Below are positions 37,187-46,202 of a stretch of 64,000 bases of DNA, one piece after another. Positions within the stretch are counted from its first letter, which is position 1, and every line of letters begins with the position of its first letter. Under the pieces are notes generated by a model. That model had not been told where the DNA came from, made no database searches, and saw only the letters and a list, made by a program, of their open reading frames with translations. This DNA comes from Acinetobacter marinus (GTDB taxonomy: Bacteria; Pseudomonadota; Gammaproteobacteria; Pseudomonadales; Moraxellaceae): contig NZ_FMYK01000008.1 in assembly GCF_900096915.1 (NCBI RefSeq), forward strand, positions 1 to 64,000, read 5' to 3'. Position numbers and translations under genes: made by a program.

Positions 37187-37269
37187 TGTGGATAAATCAG
37201 ACTCATCCAAAATAATTATTTTTTTATTTTCATTACGTTAAGTTGTGGATAAGTTTGTGCACAACTTAA
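37187..37269. promoter_or_regulatory. Two DnaA boxes and a 10-bp dyad in an AT-rich gap
   Basis: TGTGGATAA, the exact complement of TTATCCACA, occurs at 37187-37195 and 37244-37252. The second lies within a dyad, TTAAGTTGTG (37238-37247) and CACAACTTAA (37260-37269). The whole gap 36990-37456 is AT-rich and holds no gene. It may titrate DnaA or couple purE transcription to it; this is inference. Confidence 0.55.
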
Positions 37270-37456
37270 GAAATATCTTAAGCTGCTTTAAAATTTCCAT
37301 ATTTTAAAGATTCAAAGTTTATGGTGAAATTTTGAACTGGACTAGAATTGCACAAAAAGATGCAAAGGGAAAGCAATATTTTTTGCTTTCCGATCAGTGT
37401 ATTTTGCTTCACAATTTACTGGATAAATTCAAATTAAATACTTGAAAATAATAAAT

Positions 37457-37753
37457 TTATTTTCTCAACACATCTGCAATACTTGGATCTTTATCAAATA
37501 CAGATTTTGCATAAGGGCAGAGTGGAATAATTTTTAACTGCTTTTCTCGTGCGAATGCCACGACTTTATCGAGTATTTGACGTCCAATACCTTGTCCACG
37601 ATAGTCTTCAGACACGTCGGTATGATCGATGATAAACATGCCTTCACCTGCCCATGTATATGCCATTTCTCCAGCCAGATTTTCTTTGCCAGTATCGCCA
37701 TCTAATGCCTGAAATACACCATGTTTGCCATCGTCTTGTTGTTGAATATTCAT
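37457..37753 (-). CDS. GNAT-like acetyltransferase of the small YjdJ type
   Basis: A 98-residue protein. ATG 37753 follows AGAGGAAA; the longer frame to 37840 would run through the gyrB terminator. It shows the pattern G-E-M-A-Y-T-W, M-F-I-I-D-H-T-D-V-S, the acetyl-CoA loop R-G-Q-G-I-G-R-Q-I-L and I-I-P-L-C-P-Y-A-K-S-V-F. This is a single-domain, YjdJ-like GNAT with a conserved cysteine in the P-L-C-P-Y motif. The acceptor substrate is unknown. Confidence 0.85.
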   Translation of the reverse strand: MNIQQQDDGKHGVFQALDGDTGKENLAGEMAYTWAGEGMFIIDHTDVSEDYRGQGIGRQILDKVVAFAREKQLKIIPLCPYAKSVFDKDPSIADVLRK

Positions 37754-37790
37754 ATTTATTTCCTCTTGGTATTTTTTCATTTTCGCATGA

Positions 37791-37823
37791 AAAAAGCGCC
37801 AAAACTGACGTTTCGACGCTTTG
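37791..37823 (-). terminator. Terminator of gyrB
   Basis: AAAGCG and CGCTTT enclose further partial pairing (CAAAAC with GTTT). On the minus strand a T6 run follows. It lies 68 bp past the gyrB stop. Confidence 0.7.
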
Positions 37824-37890
37824 ATTTTGACACTTTTCACCGATCAAGTTGTGATTAAAAGTGTAAATCTGTCAAATAAAACAACGCATA

Positions 37891-40419
37891 TCAGGCATCA
37901 ATATCTGCATTCAGTGCGTTTTCTTCAATAAAGATACGGCGTGGTTCAACATCATCACCCATCAGACAGGAGAACATGCGATCTGCTTCAATCGCATCAT
38001 CAATGGTGACTTGAAGCATATTGCGGTTTTCAGGATCCATGGTGGTTTCCCAAAGTTGTTCCGCATTCATCTCGCCTAGACCTTTGTAGCGCTGAATCAT
38101 CATGCCACGACGAGAGTCTTGCAAAATTTGTTGCCACACTTGATGGAAGTTTTCGACGAAAATTTTGCGCTCACCTTTTTCCAAGAATGCGCCTTTTTCC
38201 AATAAGTTAAACCAACTTTTTGAATTTTTTAGCAGGCGTGCATATTCGGTTGAGTGAAGTAGCGAACCATCGAGTAAATAATGATGTGGCAGATTGTGCA
38301 CATACACCGTCACACGTGGATAATACGTCGCCTTCGTTTCGCCTTCGACCTGTACGTCAAACTGCTCCAGCTCAAACTCACTACGCAAACTTGGTTGTAG
38401 ACGATTCATCACCGCAACCAATTGTTCACTCCATTGTTGCACATAGGCTTGATCAGTTTTTTGCTCAGTGTGAAACGCTTCAAGCTCAAGCAAAGCATCA
38501 AGCAGAGTCGCAGGGAAGCGCTGGGTCAAACGGCTAATCGACTTCTGTGACACTTGATAATCTTTGATGAGTTGCTCAAGTGCAGCACCACTGACCGCAG
38601 GTGCATCCGCATTGGTATGTAGTGCTAAATCATCAATCGCATTAGAAATCAAATAAGTTTCGAGTGCTTCATCATCTTTAATATATTGTTCTTGCTTGCC
38701 TTTTTTCAGCTTATATAGCGGTGGCTGAGCAATATAAATATAACCACGTTCGACCAATTCTGGCATTTGACGGAAGAAGAAGGTCAAAAGCAACGTGCGA
38801 ATGTGCGAACCATCGACATCCGCATCGGTCATGATAATGATTTTGTGATAGCGCAATTTATCAGGATTATAGTCTTCACGACCAATTCCAGTACCGAGCG
38901 CAGTAATCAACGTACCGACTTCTTGGCTAGAAATCATCTTGTCAAAACGGGCACGTTCGACATTGAGAATCTTACCTTTCAGCGGCAAGATCGCTTGCAT
39001 TTTACGGTTACGACCTTGTTTCGCAGAACCACCCGCCGAGTCACCCTCGACTAGATACAGCTCTGATAACGCTGGATCTTTCTCTTGGCAATCGGCTAAT
39101 TTCCCTGGTAATCCTGCAATGTCTAAAGCACTCTTACGACGCGTCATTTCACGGGCTTTACGTGCAGCATCACGAGCACGTGCAGCATCAATGATTTTGC
39201 CTGCAATGGATTTTGCTGCTTGCGGATTTTCCAAAAGATACGCTGAAAATTCTTTATTCATTGCCTGTTCAACCGCAGGCTTAACTTCACTCGATACCAA
39301 TTTTTCTTTGGTTTGTGAAGAGAATTTTGGATCAGGTACTTTCACCGAAATGATCGCTGTTAGACCTTCACGCGCATCATCACCCGTGACGGATACTTTT
39401 TCTTTCTTAAGGATATTTTCGCTTTCAAGGTATTGGTTTAAACCACGTGTCAACGCTGCACGGAAGCCTGCCAAATGCGTTCCGCCGTCTTTTTGCGGAA
39501 TATTATTGGTAAAGCACAGTACATTTTCTTGATAAGATTCATTCCATTGCAAAGCAACTTCGACACCAATGCCGTTATCTGCATCCACTGTGAAATGGAA
39601 AATTTCATTGAGGTGCGTTTTGCCTTGATTGATGTATTTTACAAACTCAGACAAACCACCTTCAAAATCAAATACATGCTCTAAATCAACACGCTCATCA
39701 CGGAGTACAATGCGTACACCTGCATTCAGGAATGACAGTTCACGTAGGCGACGTGCCAAAATATCGACATTAAAAATGGTTTGACTAAATGTTTCGCTAC
39801 TTGGTAGGAAGCGCACGGTGGTGCCTGAATCAGTGGTTGTACCCGTTTCTTTCAATGGATATTGTGGATCGCCGTGACGATATTCTTGTTCAAAGACTTT
39901 GCCCTGACGCTTGATCTTTAAGAACAGTTGGCTAGAGAGGGCATTGACCACCGAAACACCAACACCGTGCAGACCACCCGATACTTTATAGCTATTGTCA
40001 TCAAATTTACCGCCTGCGTGCAGGATGGTTAAAATCACTTCTGCGGCAGACACGCCTTCTTCAGGATGAATCTCTGTAGGAATACCACGACCATTATCCG
40101 ATACGCTCACCGATTCATCATCATGAATGGTGACTTGAATCTCATCACAATGTCCTGCTAAGGCTTCATCAATGGCATTATCGACGACTTCAAACACCAT
40201 ATGATGCAGACCAGTGCCATCATCAGTATCACCGATATACATACCTGGACGTTTACGTACCGCATCGAGTCCACGCAGGACTTTAATACTTGAAGAATCA
40301 TACGCCTTTTCAGCAACAGGTTCAGGTGCTTGATGTGCTTCTGTATTGCTGATTTGTTCGTTATTCACGTGTTCACTTTTATTTGCATCACTTTCTGCAT
40401 TATTTTGCGCTGAACTCAT
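37891..40419 (-). CDS. gyrB: DNA gyrase subunit B
   Basis: An 842-residue type II topoisomerase subunit giving ATP-driven negative supercoiling with GyrA. The GHKL ATPase motifs (E-V-V-D-N-A-I-D-E-A, D-N-G-R-G-I-P, G-G-L-H-G-V-G) and the TOPRIM parts (E-G-D-S-A-G-G-S-A and D-A-D-V-D-G-S-H-I) are complete. AGGGAGA precedes ATG 40419. About 40 residues of Glu/Asn/Ala-rich sequence come before the conserved K-A-Y-D-S-S-S-I-K-V-L-R-G-L, a long N-terminal tail. Fourth gene of the dnaA operon order. Confidence 0.97.
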   Translation of the reverse strand: MSSAQNNAESDANKSEHVNNEQISNTEAHQAPEPVAEKAYDSSSIKVLRGLDAVRKRPGMYIGDTDDGTGLHHMVFEVVDNAIDEALAGHCDEIQVTIHDDESVSVSDNGRGIPTEIHPEEGVSAAEVILTILHAGGKFDDNSYKVSGGLHGVGVSVVNALSSQLFLKIKRQGKVFEQEYRHGDPQYPLKETGTTTDSGTTVRFLPSSETFSQTIFNVDILARRLRELSFLNAGVRIVLRDERVDLEHVFDFEGGLSEFVKYINQGKTHLNEIFHFTVDADNGIGVEVALQWNESYQENVLCFTNNIPQKDGGTHLAGFRAALTRGLNQYLESENILKKEKVSVTGDDAREGLTAIISVKVPDPKFSSQTKEKLVSSEVKPAVEQAMNKEFSAYLLENPQAAKSIAGKIIDAARARDAARKAREMTRRKSALDIAGLPGKLADCQEKDPALSELYLVEGDSAGGSAKQGRNRKMQAILPLKGKILNVERARFDKMISSQEVGTLITALGTGIGREDYNPDKLRYHKIIIMTDADVDGSHIRTLLLTFFFRQMPELVERGYIYIAQPPLYKLKKGKQEQYIKDDEALETYLISNAIDDLALHTNADAPAVSGAALEQLIKDYQVSQKSISRLTQRFPATLLDALLELEAFHTEQKTDQAYVQQWSEQLVAVMNRLQPSLRSEFELEQFDVQVEGETKATYYPRVTVYVHNLPHHYLLDGSLLHSTEYARLLKNSKSWFNLLEKGAFLEKGERKIFVENFHQVWQQILQDSRRGMMIQRYKGLGEMNAEQLWETTMDPENRNMLQVTIDDAIEADRMFSCLMGDDVEPRRIFIEENALNADIDA

Positions 40420-40482
40420 GATTTCTCCCTGAATTTTTCATTGCCAAATGGTTTCGATCTATCAACATCGCATAAGATTGGT

Positions 40483-41562
40483 TTAGATTGAAACCGAACG
40501 CACTTGCCCAGATTCGACACAATACAATTGATACGGCAACTGGATGTCATCCATATAGTGTTGCACGGCTTGTTGATCTAAAGTGGTGAGGAAAACCTGA
40601 CTACCTAATTGATGCAAACGGCGTATTAATCGTTGTTGTGCCTGCGTATCGAGCTCTGCGGTTAGATCATCCAATAATACCACAGTTTCCTTATTTGAGC
40701 GATTTAAAAGGGCAATTTGCGCCAGTTTCAGCGCCACGATCAGTAGCTTTTTTTGCCCACGTGACAACACTTCTTCGGCATCACCAATTGGCGTTTTAAA
40801 GCGTAAATCGGCACGATGCACGCCATAATTTGTAGTACGTCGATCAATGTCTTTTTGTAGACTTTGCGCTAGATGTTCAGATAATCCTAACTCAGTCGAA
40901 AACCCTGCCACATATTCCAACTCAATCTCTAAATGTGGCAAAAGATATTTGAGTTCTGCCTGCACATCCGCTTGCCATTGATCCACGATCAATTCACGTA
41001 ATAAATGAATCTGCTCGCCAGAAGTCGCTAAGAGTTGATCCCATGTTTTGACTTGTTCACGGCTGACAGGGTAGCTTTTTAGTAGACTATTACGTTGTTT
41101 CAACGCTCTTGCATAGTTCTGCCATACCGCAAAAAAATCAGGTTCCACGTGAAACATAAGCCAATCCAACATTTGCCGACGAGGCTTTGCGCCATGATCG
41201 ATAATGTCGGTACTTTGTGGCTCGATCACTTGTACAGGAAGTAATTTTGCCATTTGACCTTGCGTTGCCACACTATCGCCATTGACCCGCATGGTCTGTT
41301 CACCACTACTGAGCTTTTGCAAACCAATACGATATTCCTGCGACTGCGCATAGATCATGGTGTCGGCTTGATGATATTGAATATAATGCTTTGGAATATG
41401 GGTGCGAAAAGAACGCCCTGTGGCAAGCAAATGAATAGCTTCGAGAATTGAGGTTTTGCCTGAACCATTTTCGCCGTAGAAAATATTAAACGGCTGCAAG
41501 TCATGCATTGCAACCGTTTGAATATTTCGAAGTCGTTCGATACGCAGTTTTTGCAACAGCAT
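40483..41562 (-). CDS. recF: DNA replication and repair protein RecF
   Basis: A 359-residue SMC-like ATPase that helps load RecA at gaps. Walker A is G30-E-N-G-S-G-K-T-S; the ABC signature is L-S-R-G-Q-K-K-L and Walker B is V-V-L-L-D-D-L-T-A-E-L-D. The gene starts 8 bp past the dnaN stop. A parS-like sequence is embedded in its coding region at 41141-41156. Confidence 0.96.
   Translation of the reverse strand: MLLQKLRIERLRNIQTVAMHDLQPFNIFYGENGSGKTSILEAIHLLATGRSFRTHIPKHYIQYHQADTMIYAQSQEYRIGLQKLSSGEQTMRVNGDSVATQGQMAKLLPVQVIEPQSTDIIDHGAKPRRQMLDWLMFHVEPDFFAVWQNYARALKQRNSLLKSYPVSREQVKTWDQLLATSGEQIHLLRELIVDQWQADVQAELKYLLPHLEIELEYVAGFSTELGLSEHLAQSLQKDIDRRTTNYGVHRADLRFKTPIGDAEEVLSRGQKKLLIVALKLAQIALLNRSNKETVVLLDDLTAELDTQAQQRLIRRLHQLGSQVFLTTLDQQAVQHYMDDIQLPYQLYCVESGQVRSVSI
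41141..41156. promoter_or_regulatory. parS-like site inside recF
   Basis: GGTTCCACGTGAAACA differs from the parS form TGTTCCACGTGAAACA only in the first base. It lies in coding sequence, as parS sites often do, about 3 kb from oriC. Confidence 0.8.
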
Positions 41563-41569
41563 TGTGTGC

Positions 41570-42724
41570 TTAGACTCGCATTGGCATCACGACATAAGTT
41601 TGCGCAGGCTGATTTGGATCTTGAATCAATACCGATTGATTGGATTCTGACATTTGCATTTGCACATCATCGCCATCCAACACATTCACCACATCAAGCA
41701 AATATTGCGCATTAAAAGACATTTCTAAAGTATCACCTTGATACTGCATAGCGAAGTCTTCAACCGCCTCATCCTGCTCGGGATTATTGGCTTTAAGCTG
41801 TAATACGTCAGCATTGAAAGTCAGGAACACACCACGCAATTTTTCATTACTTAAAATCGCCACACGTTGCAAGGTTTGTTTGAAGGCATCGTGCGCCAAA
41901 GTTGCAATTTTATCGCCACCTTTTGGAATCACACGACGATAATCAGGGAATTTTCCATCAATGAGTTTAGTCGTAAAACGTACTACGATTGCTGATTCAT
42001 TGTCTTTGCTTGGCTGTTCAATGGTCACATTGAGTAATTCACGCCCAATCAAAATCGTTAAAGGTAAATCTTCCACCGTTAACAGACGCTGTAACTCACC
42101 GACTGCTTTACGAGGTACGATGGCTTGCTGTACTTCATTGGTATTCGCCTGCGCAGTCGCTTCAGACAAAGCCAAACGGTGACCATCAGTGGTGACCGCA
42201 CGCAGATGGTTTTGCTCGATTTCTAACAACGTCCCCGTCAGATAAAAACGCACATCTTGCACCGCCATGGCAAACGATGTTTTTTCAAACAAATGCTTTA
42301 ACGCCACTTGGGAAACCTGTACTTGCGTGCCTTGTGTTGCTTCATTGGTCAGCAATGGATAATCTTCCGCAGGCAAGGTTCCAAGGACAAAGCGACTTTG
42401 ACCCGACACCAAAATACAGCGCTGATCATCGGTCACTTGCAAATCAAGTAACGCTGAATTCGGCAACGATTTACAAATATCCATTAGCTTGCGTGCAGGT
42501 ACAGTGCTTTCACCCGCTTGCACACATGCGCCAGCTTCCAGCGCAGTACTTGCTACCAGCTCCACTTCAAGATCTGAACCTGTAATGGTTAATTGACTTT
42601 CACTGACTTGGATTTTGATATTTGACAGAATATTCATGGTATGGCGACGTTCGACAGCCCCCATCACATGGGTCAATACATTCAATAATGTTTCTTTCGC
42701 TATGTTTAATCGCAAAGTGGTCAT
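41570..42724 (-). CDS. dnaN: DNA polymerase III beta sliding clamp
   Basis: A 384-residue ring clamp subunit with three repeated clamp folds. Recognised by the N-terminal L-R-L-N-I-A-K-E, L-S-N-I-K-I-Q-V, the central F-A-M-A-V-Q-D-V-R-F-Y-L-T-G, and the C-terminal Y-V-V-M-P-M-R-V, which matches the usual P-M-R-L/V end. It lies between dnaA (209 bp gap, AT-rich and without visible signals) and recF. Confidence 0.97.
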   Translation of the reverse strand: MTTLRLNIAKETLLNVLTHVMGAVERRHTMNILSNIKIQVSESQLTITGSDLEVELVASTALEAGACVQAGESTVPARKLMDICKSLPNSALLDLQVTDDQRCILVSGQSRFVLGTLPAEDYPLLTNEATQGTQVQVSQVALKHLFEKTSFAMAVQDVRFYLTGTLLEIEQNHLRAVTTDGHRLALSEATAQANTNEVQQAIVPRKAVGELQRLLTVEDLPLTILIGRELLNVTIEQPSKDNESAIVVRFTTKLIDGKFPDYRRVIPKGGDKIATLAHDAFKQTLQRVAILSNEKLRGVFLTFNADVLQLKANNPEQDEAVEDFAMQYQGDTLEMSFNAQYLLDVVNVLDGDDVQMQMSESNQSVLIQDPNQPAQTYVVMPMRV

Positions 42725-42933
42725 GAGTCAAAATCCAAAATTTCAGCAAGGTGTAATCAATATCGAACGTTTAAAAGTGTTTGATGTGACTTGATAGAAA
42801 TGAACGCCCAATCTAATCATATTCGGCGAAAATTAACAATTGAAAATTTATTGCATTTCCGCACAAGAAACACAATAAATCATTAAAAATCAAAAAATTA
42901 AATAACTAAATTAAAATTAAACAGCATCATCCA

Positions 42934-44307
42934 TTAGCTTTGTAATAGTCGATGCAGATTTTTATAATCTTCATTAAAACCAACATCTTCATTGCGCAGG
43001 CTTTGTACTTTTTCACAGGCATGCATCACGGTACTGTGATCACGTCCGCCAAATGCCATGCCAATTTCAGGATAACTATCACCTGTCAGCTCACGTGCAA
43101 GTCCCATTGCCATCTGACGAGGGCGTGCGTAGATTCGAGTTCGTTTTGGTCCAGTCAATTCTTTAAGGGGAATGCGGAAATATTCGCAAACCACTTTTTG
43201 GATATTTTCTACGCTGATATTCCGTGCACGAATTGCAAGCACATCTTTGAGTGACTCACGCACCACATCCAGATCAATCGACGAACCACGAAAACGTGCC
43301 GTTGCAACAACTCGGTTTAATGCGCCTTCGAGTTCACGCACATTGGCAACCACTTGCTGTGCGATAAACAATGCACAATTTCGAGGCAAATCAATCTCAT
43401 TACTTTCTGCTTTTTTCAGCAAAATTTCGGTGCGTGTTTCAATATCTGGCGGTTCTACACCAACCGATAAGCCCCATGAAAAGCGTGAAACCAGACGTGG
43501 ATCAAGCTCAGTCAATTCTTTAGGATAACGATCCGAAGTTAGAATAATTTGCTTAGATTCATCAAGTAGCGCATTAAAGGTATAGAAGAATTCTTGTAGA
43601 CTCTTCTCTTTACCAGCCAACAAATGAATATCATCGACTAATAATAAATCTAAAGAACGACAGTGTTTCTTAAATTCTTCCATTTTTTTGCGTTGTAAGG
43701 CACTGACAAAATCTTCAACAAAACTTTCTGCCGTCATGTACATCACTTTGGCATTGGGCTTTTGCTGGAGTAATGCATTGCCGACAGATTGCATTAAATG
43801 GGTTTTACCCAGTCCAGTCGGTCCATAGAGGAACAGCGGGTTGTGCTCCGCTGCGCCAAGTTGCGTCAGTACTTTTCGGCAAGTATCTGCTGCCATACGG
43901 TTTGAGCGCCCTTCAACAAACAGATTGAAGGTAAATAATGGATTGAGCTGACGCTTTTTACCTTGTTTAGTCGACACTTCATTCGAGGTCGCTTTAGGAA
44001 TGACAGGCGGACTTTGTAATGCAGAAGTGGTGGTCGCAGGTGTTTCTTGCTTGGTTAAAATATCTTTACCTGGACTTGAGCCCACCAACACTTCAACTTG
44101 ACGTACACGCCCTTCAGAAATTTGCTCCGCCATAATTGAAATCAACTCTTGATAGTCTTTTTCAATATGACTTTTCCAATACGGGCTCGGTACATACAGC
44201 TTTAAACAATCTGGATGTTCTTCTGCCTCAAGCGGTCTGATCCACATGGTAAAGTGGTTATCAGACACATGCTTTCTTAAGCGTTCTAAACATTCTGCCC
44301 AAAGCAT
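42934..44307 (-). CDS. dnaA: Chromosomal replication initiator DnaA
   Basis: A 457-residue AAA+ initiator. The start at 44307 follows GGGAGA and gives M-L-W-A-E-C-L-E-R-L-R, the family N-terminus; an upstream ATG at 44331 adds eight residues. Domain I is at about 1-75, a variable Thr/Pro-rich linker at 80-120, Walker A L-Y-G-P-T-G-L-G-K-T-H, Walker B L-L-L-V-D-D-I-H-L-L. The C-terminal DNA-binding domain has G-G-R-D-H-S-T-V-M-H-A. It faces away from the adjacent oriC. Confidence 0.97.
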   Translation of the reverse strand: MLWAECLERLRKHVSDNHFTMWIRPLEAEEHPDCLKLYVPSPYWKSHIEKDYQELISIMAEQISEGRVRQVEVLVGSSPGKDILTKQETPATTTSALQSPPVIPKATSNEVSTKQGKKRQLNPLFTFNLFVEGRSNRMAADTCRKVLTQLGAAEHNPLFLYGPTGLGKTHLMQSVGNALLQQKPNAKVMYMTAESFVEDFVSALQRKKMEEFKKHCRSLDLLLVDDIHLLAGKEKSLQEFFYTFNALLDESKQIILTSDRYPKELTELDPRLVSRFSWGLSVGVEPPDIETRTEILLKKAESNEIDLPRNCALFIAQQVVANVRELEGALNRVVATARFRGSSIDLDVVRESLKDVLAIRARNISVENIQKVVCEYFRIPLKELTGPKRTRIYARPRQMAMGLARELTGDSYPEIGMAFGGRDHSTVMHACEKVQSLRNEDVGFNEDYKNLHRLLQS

Positions 44308-44700
44308 CGATGTCTCCCGATCCATAATCAATTTAAATTTAAAAAAATGCTGTCGCCCGTTGAAGGGGTCGCCATTCTACCCAAGATCACCCACGCTGTC
44401 ATAAGGCATCCTGCTCAAGTGTGCAATTTATCCACAACCACATCAAATTTAAATTTATAAATTCAAAAAATCACTGCTGTGGATAACTATTTTCCCAAAG
44501 TGTGGATAAAATAACACGAAAACTTATCCACAATTCATTATTTTTAAATAAACAAAGTTACCAACAATACAACCACATGAATTTTATAAAAATATACCCA
44601 CTTTCCGCAGAAAAACACGATACTAATAACAATAAATTTAAATTTTAAATTTATAAATTTAAATTTAAGTCCCATTGAGTTGTGCACAAGATCAGTAGTT
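44308..44700. other. oriC: DnaA boxes and AT-rich unwinding region
   Basis: Four exact DnaA boxes: TTATCCACA at 44428-44436 and 44524-44532, and its complement at 44478-44486 and 44501-44509. Around and to the right lie many overlapping AAATTT/TTTAAA words, including a long stretch at 44631-44667, suited to easy melting. TTGTGCACAA at 44680-44689 repeats a word also found at 37255. The place between dnaA and rpmH, with genes on both sides pointing outward, fits the gammaproteobacterial origin. Confidence 0.88.
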
Positions 44701-45141
44701 TAAATTTAAATTCAGTTTGCGCAATATGAATTCAAAAAAATCAGAATTGATAACGATAAGAACTTACACTTTCTCATCTTTTGTAGAAATTTTAGACTGA
44801 TCCCCAATAAGAAAACTTTAAAAGTAACTTGACCAAAGCAAGTAATAAAGGAGTTGTAGTGAGAATTGGTAAGGAATAAGCACATTGAGTAAGATGAAAT
44901 ACAACAAGCATCATCAGTTTTGATAAACTTTGAATTCAAACTAAAGCAGAACACACATCACTATACTTTGTGAACTTTTGAATTTAAAACGCTAGCCGTA
45001 TTCTTGTTTGGTTTTGAATTTAAAAAATTGTCCGTATTGAGCTTGCATGTAGCATGGGCTTTGTATTTATCAATAGAATGAATTTAAAAGCGCTTAATTT
45101 GAATTCATTTTGATTTGGTGATGCGATTTTTGAATTTAAAA
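44701..45141. repeat. Iterated TTTTGAATTTAAAA motif between oriC and rpmH
   Basis: TTTTGAATTTAAAA occurs at 44976-44989, 45012-45025 and 45127-45140 (the last within a slightly longer match), with GAATTTAAAA at 45080-45089 and GAATTC variants at 44932-44937 and 45101-45106. There is no credible gene in this 560-bp stretch. The motif is nearly self-complementary, so each copy can be read in both directions. Function unknown. Confidence 0.55.
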
Positions 45142-45194
45142 TTAAAAAATGATGGTTTTTGTGGAAAACTTGCGATAGTTCTTTATTTTTTGCA

Positions 45195-45223
45195 TTGACA
45201 GTTGGCTGATAGATGCCTAAAAT
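45195..45223 (+). promoter_or_regulatory. rpmH promoter
   Basis: TTGACA (45195-45200), a 17-bp spacer and TAAAAT (45218-45223), 40 bp before the rpmH start: a near-consensus sigma-70 promoter. Confidence 0.88.
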
Positions 45224-45263
45224 TGCGCACCTTAAATATAGTACATTGATTTGGAGTTTCAAC

Positions 45264-45398
45264 ATGAAACGTACATTCCAACCAAGTGAATTGAAACGTA
45301 AACGTGTTCACGGTTTCCGCGCTCGTATGGCTACTAAAGCTGGTCGTCAAGTGCTTGCTCGTCGTCGTGCAAAAGGTCGTCACAGCTTAACAGTATAA
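45264..45398 (+). CDS. rpmH: 50S ribosomal protein L34
   Basis: A 44-residue, Arg/Lys-rich ribosomal protein beginning [14 protein letters not shown] with the family's [12 protein letters not shown] and ending [11 protein letters not shown]. It has full length, a GGAG ribosome binding site and a strong promoter. It heads the rpmH-rnpA-yidD-yidC operon. Confidence 0.98.
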
Positions 45399-45433
45399 TC
45401 TTGCATTATACTGTTTTCTGCTGATGAGGTTGT

Positions 45434-45865
45434 ATGGCACTTTATACGTTTGGTGCAGATCAGCGATTACTTTGCGCCAAAGATTATGAAGGTGTATTTA
45501 ATGCAACTTTGTTTAAGGTGCACCAACCGAGCTTTTTGATTCTCGCTACTGCAAAGTCTCGGGATGCTTCGGCACGTATCGGCTTAGTGGTTGCTAAAAA
45601 GAAAGTGCGCCGTGCACACGAACGTAATCGCGTCAAACGTATTAGCCGTGAAAGTTTTCGTTTACATCAACGAGATTTGGCTGGCTTAGATATTGTGGTC
45701 TTGCCCAAAGTCGGTATAGAACACATTTCTAATGCAGACTTGCATCAACAATTACAATTGGCGTGGCAAAAGTTATCGAAACAATTTGCTAAACATCGGC
45801 GCCAAAATTCTCCGCTTCCTGCTTCGACTCCATCTGTCTCGACTTCTTCTGTTTCGAATCAGTAG
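45434..45865 (+). CDS. rnpA: Ribonuclease P protein component
   Basis: A 143-residue basic protein that aids the RNase P RNA in maturing tRNA 5' ends. The RNR motif lies in K-K-K-V-R-R-A-H-E-R-N-R-V-K-R, followed by I-S-R-E-S-F-R and D-I-V-V-L-P-K. A Pro/Ser/Thr-rich C-terminal tail (last 20 residues) is a lineage-specific extension. It begins 35 bp after rpmH. Confidence 0.95.
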   Translation: MALYTFGADQRLLCAKDYEGVFNATLFKVHQPSFLILATAKSRDASARIGLVVAKKKVRRAHERNRVKRISRESFRLHQRDLAGLDIVVLPKVGIEHISNADLHQQLQLAWQKLSKQFAKHRRQNSPLPASTPSVSTSSVSNQ

Positions 45866-45876
45866 AGTATTAGCCA

Positions 45877-46197
45877 ATGCAAAAGTTTCTTCATTGGTGT
45901 ATTCGTTTTTATCAAATTGCGATTAGTCCTCTACTTGGACCACGTTGTCGTTATATTCCCACCTGTTCTCAATATGCGATTGAAGCGATTCAACTTCATG
46001 GTGCAACAAAAGGTGTGTATTATAGCGCCAGACGGTTGTGTCGATGTCATCCTTGGGGTGGTTCTGGCTATGATCCAGTGCCGAGAAAGCCTTTTCGATG
46101 TATTTCGTTGCACGTTTCGGATGCTCAAATTTCTTACGTTTATGTACCCTTGCGTAAACGTCAAAACAATTCAACTGCTTTTAATCAATTAGGGTAA
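45877..46197 (+). CDS. yidD: Membrane protein insertion efficiency factor YidD
   Basis: A 106-residue protein with the strict family core: I-S-P-L-L-G-P-R-C-R-Y-I-P-T-C-S-Q-Y and R-L-C-R-C-H-P-W-G-G-S-G-Y-D-P-V-P. YidD is thought to lie at the inner membrane through an amphipathic N-terminal helix and to assist YidC. The C-terminal part after residue 75 is variable. It starts 11 bp after rnpA and ends 5 bp before yidC. Confidence 0.95.
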   Translation: MQKFLHWCIRFYQIAISPLLGPRCRYIPTCSQYAIEAIQLHGATKGVYYSARRLCRCHPWGGSGYDPVPRKPFRCISLHVSDAQISYVYVPLRKRQNNSTAFNQLG

Positions 46198-46202
46198 TCA
46201 TT

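Noticed and set aside
40366..40371. CACGTG core in gyrB as a third parS
   Set aside because: Flanks (TTATT and TTCAC) do not match the parS arms. The same holds for CACGTG at 18986-18991 and 51668-51673.
44712..45265. Two minus-strand frames of about 80 codons between oriC and rpmH
   Set aside because: They are built of AT-rich repeat sequence, one covers the rpmH promoter and start, and neither has a convincing ribosome binding site.
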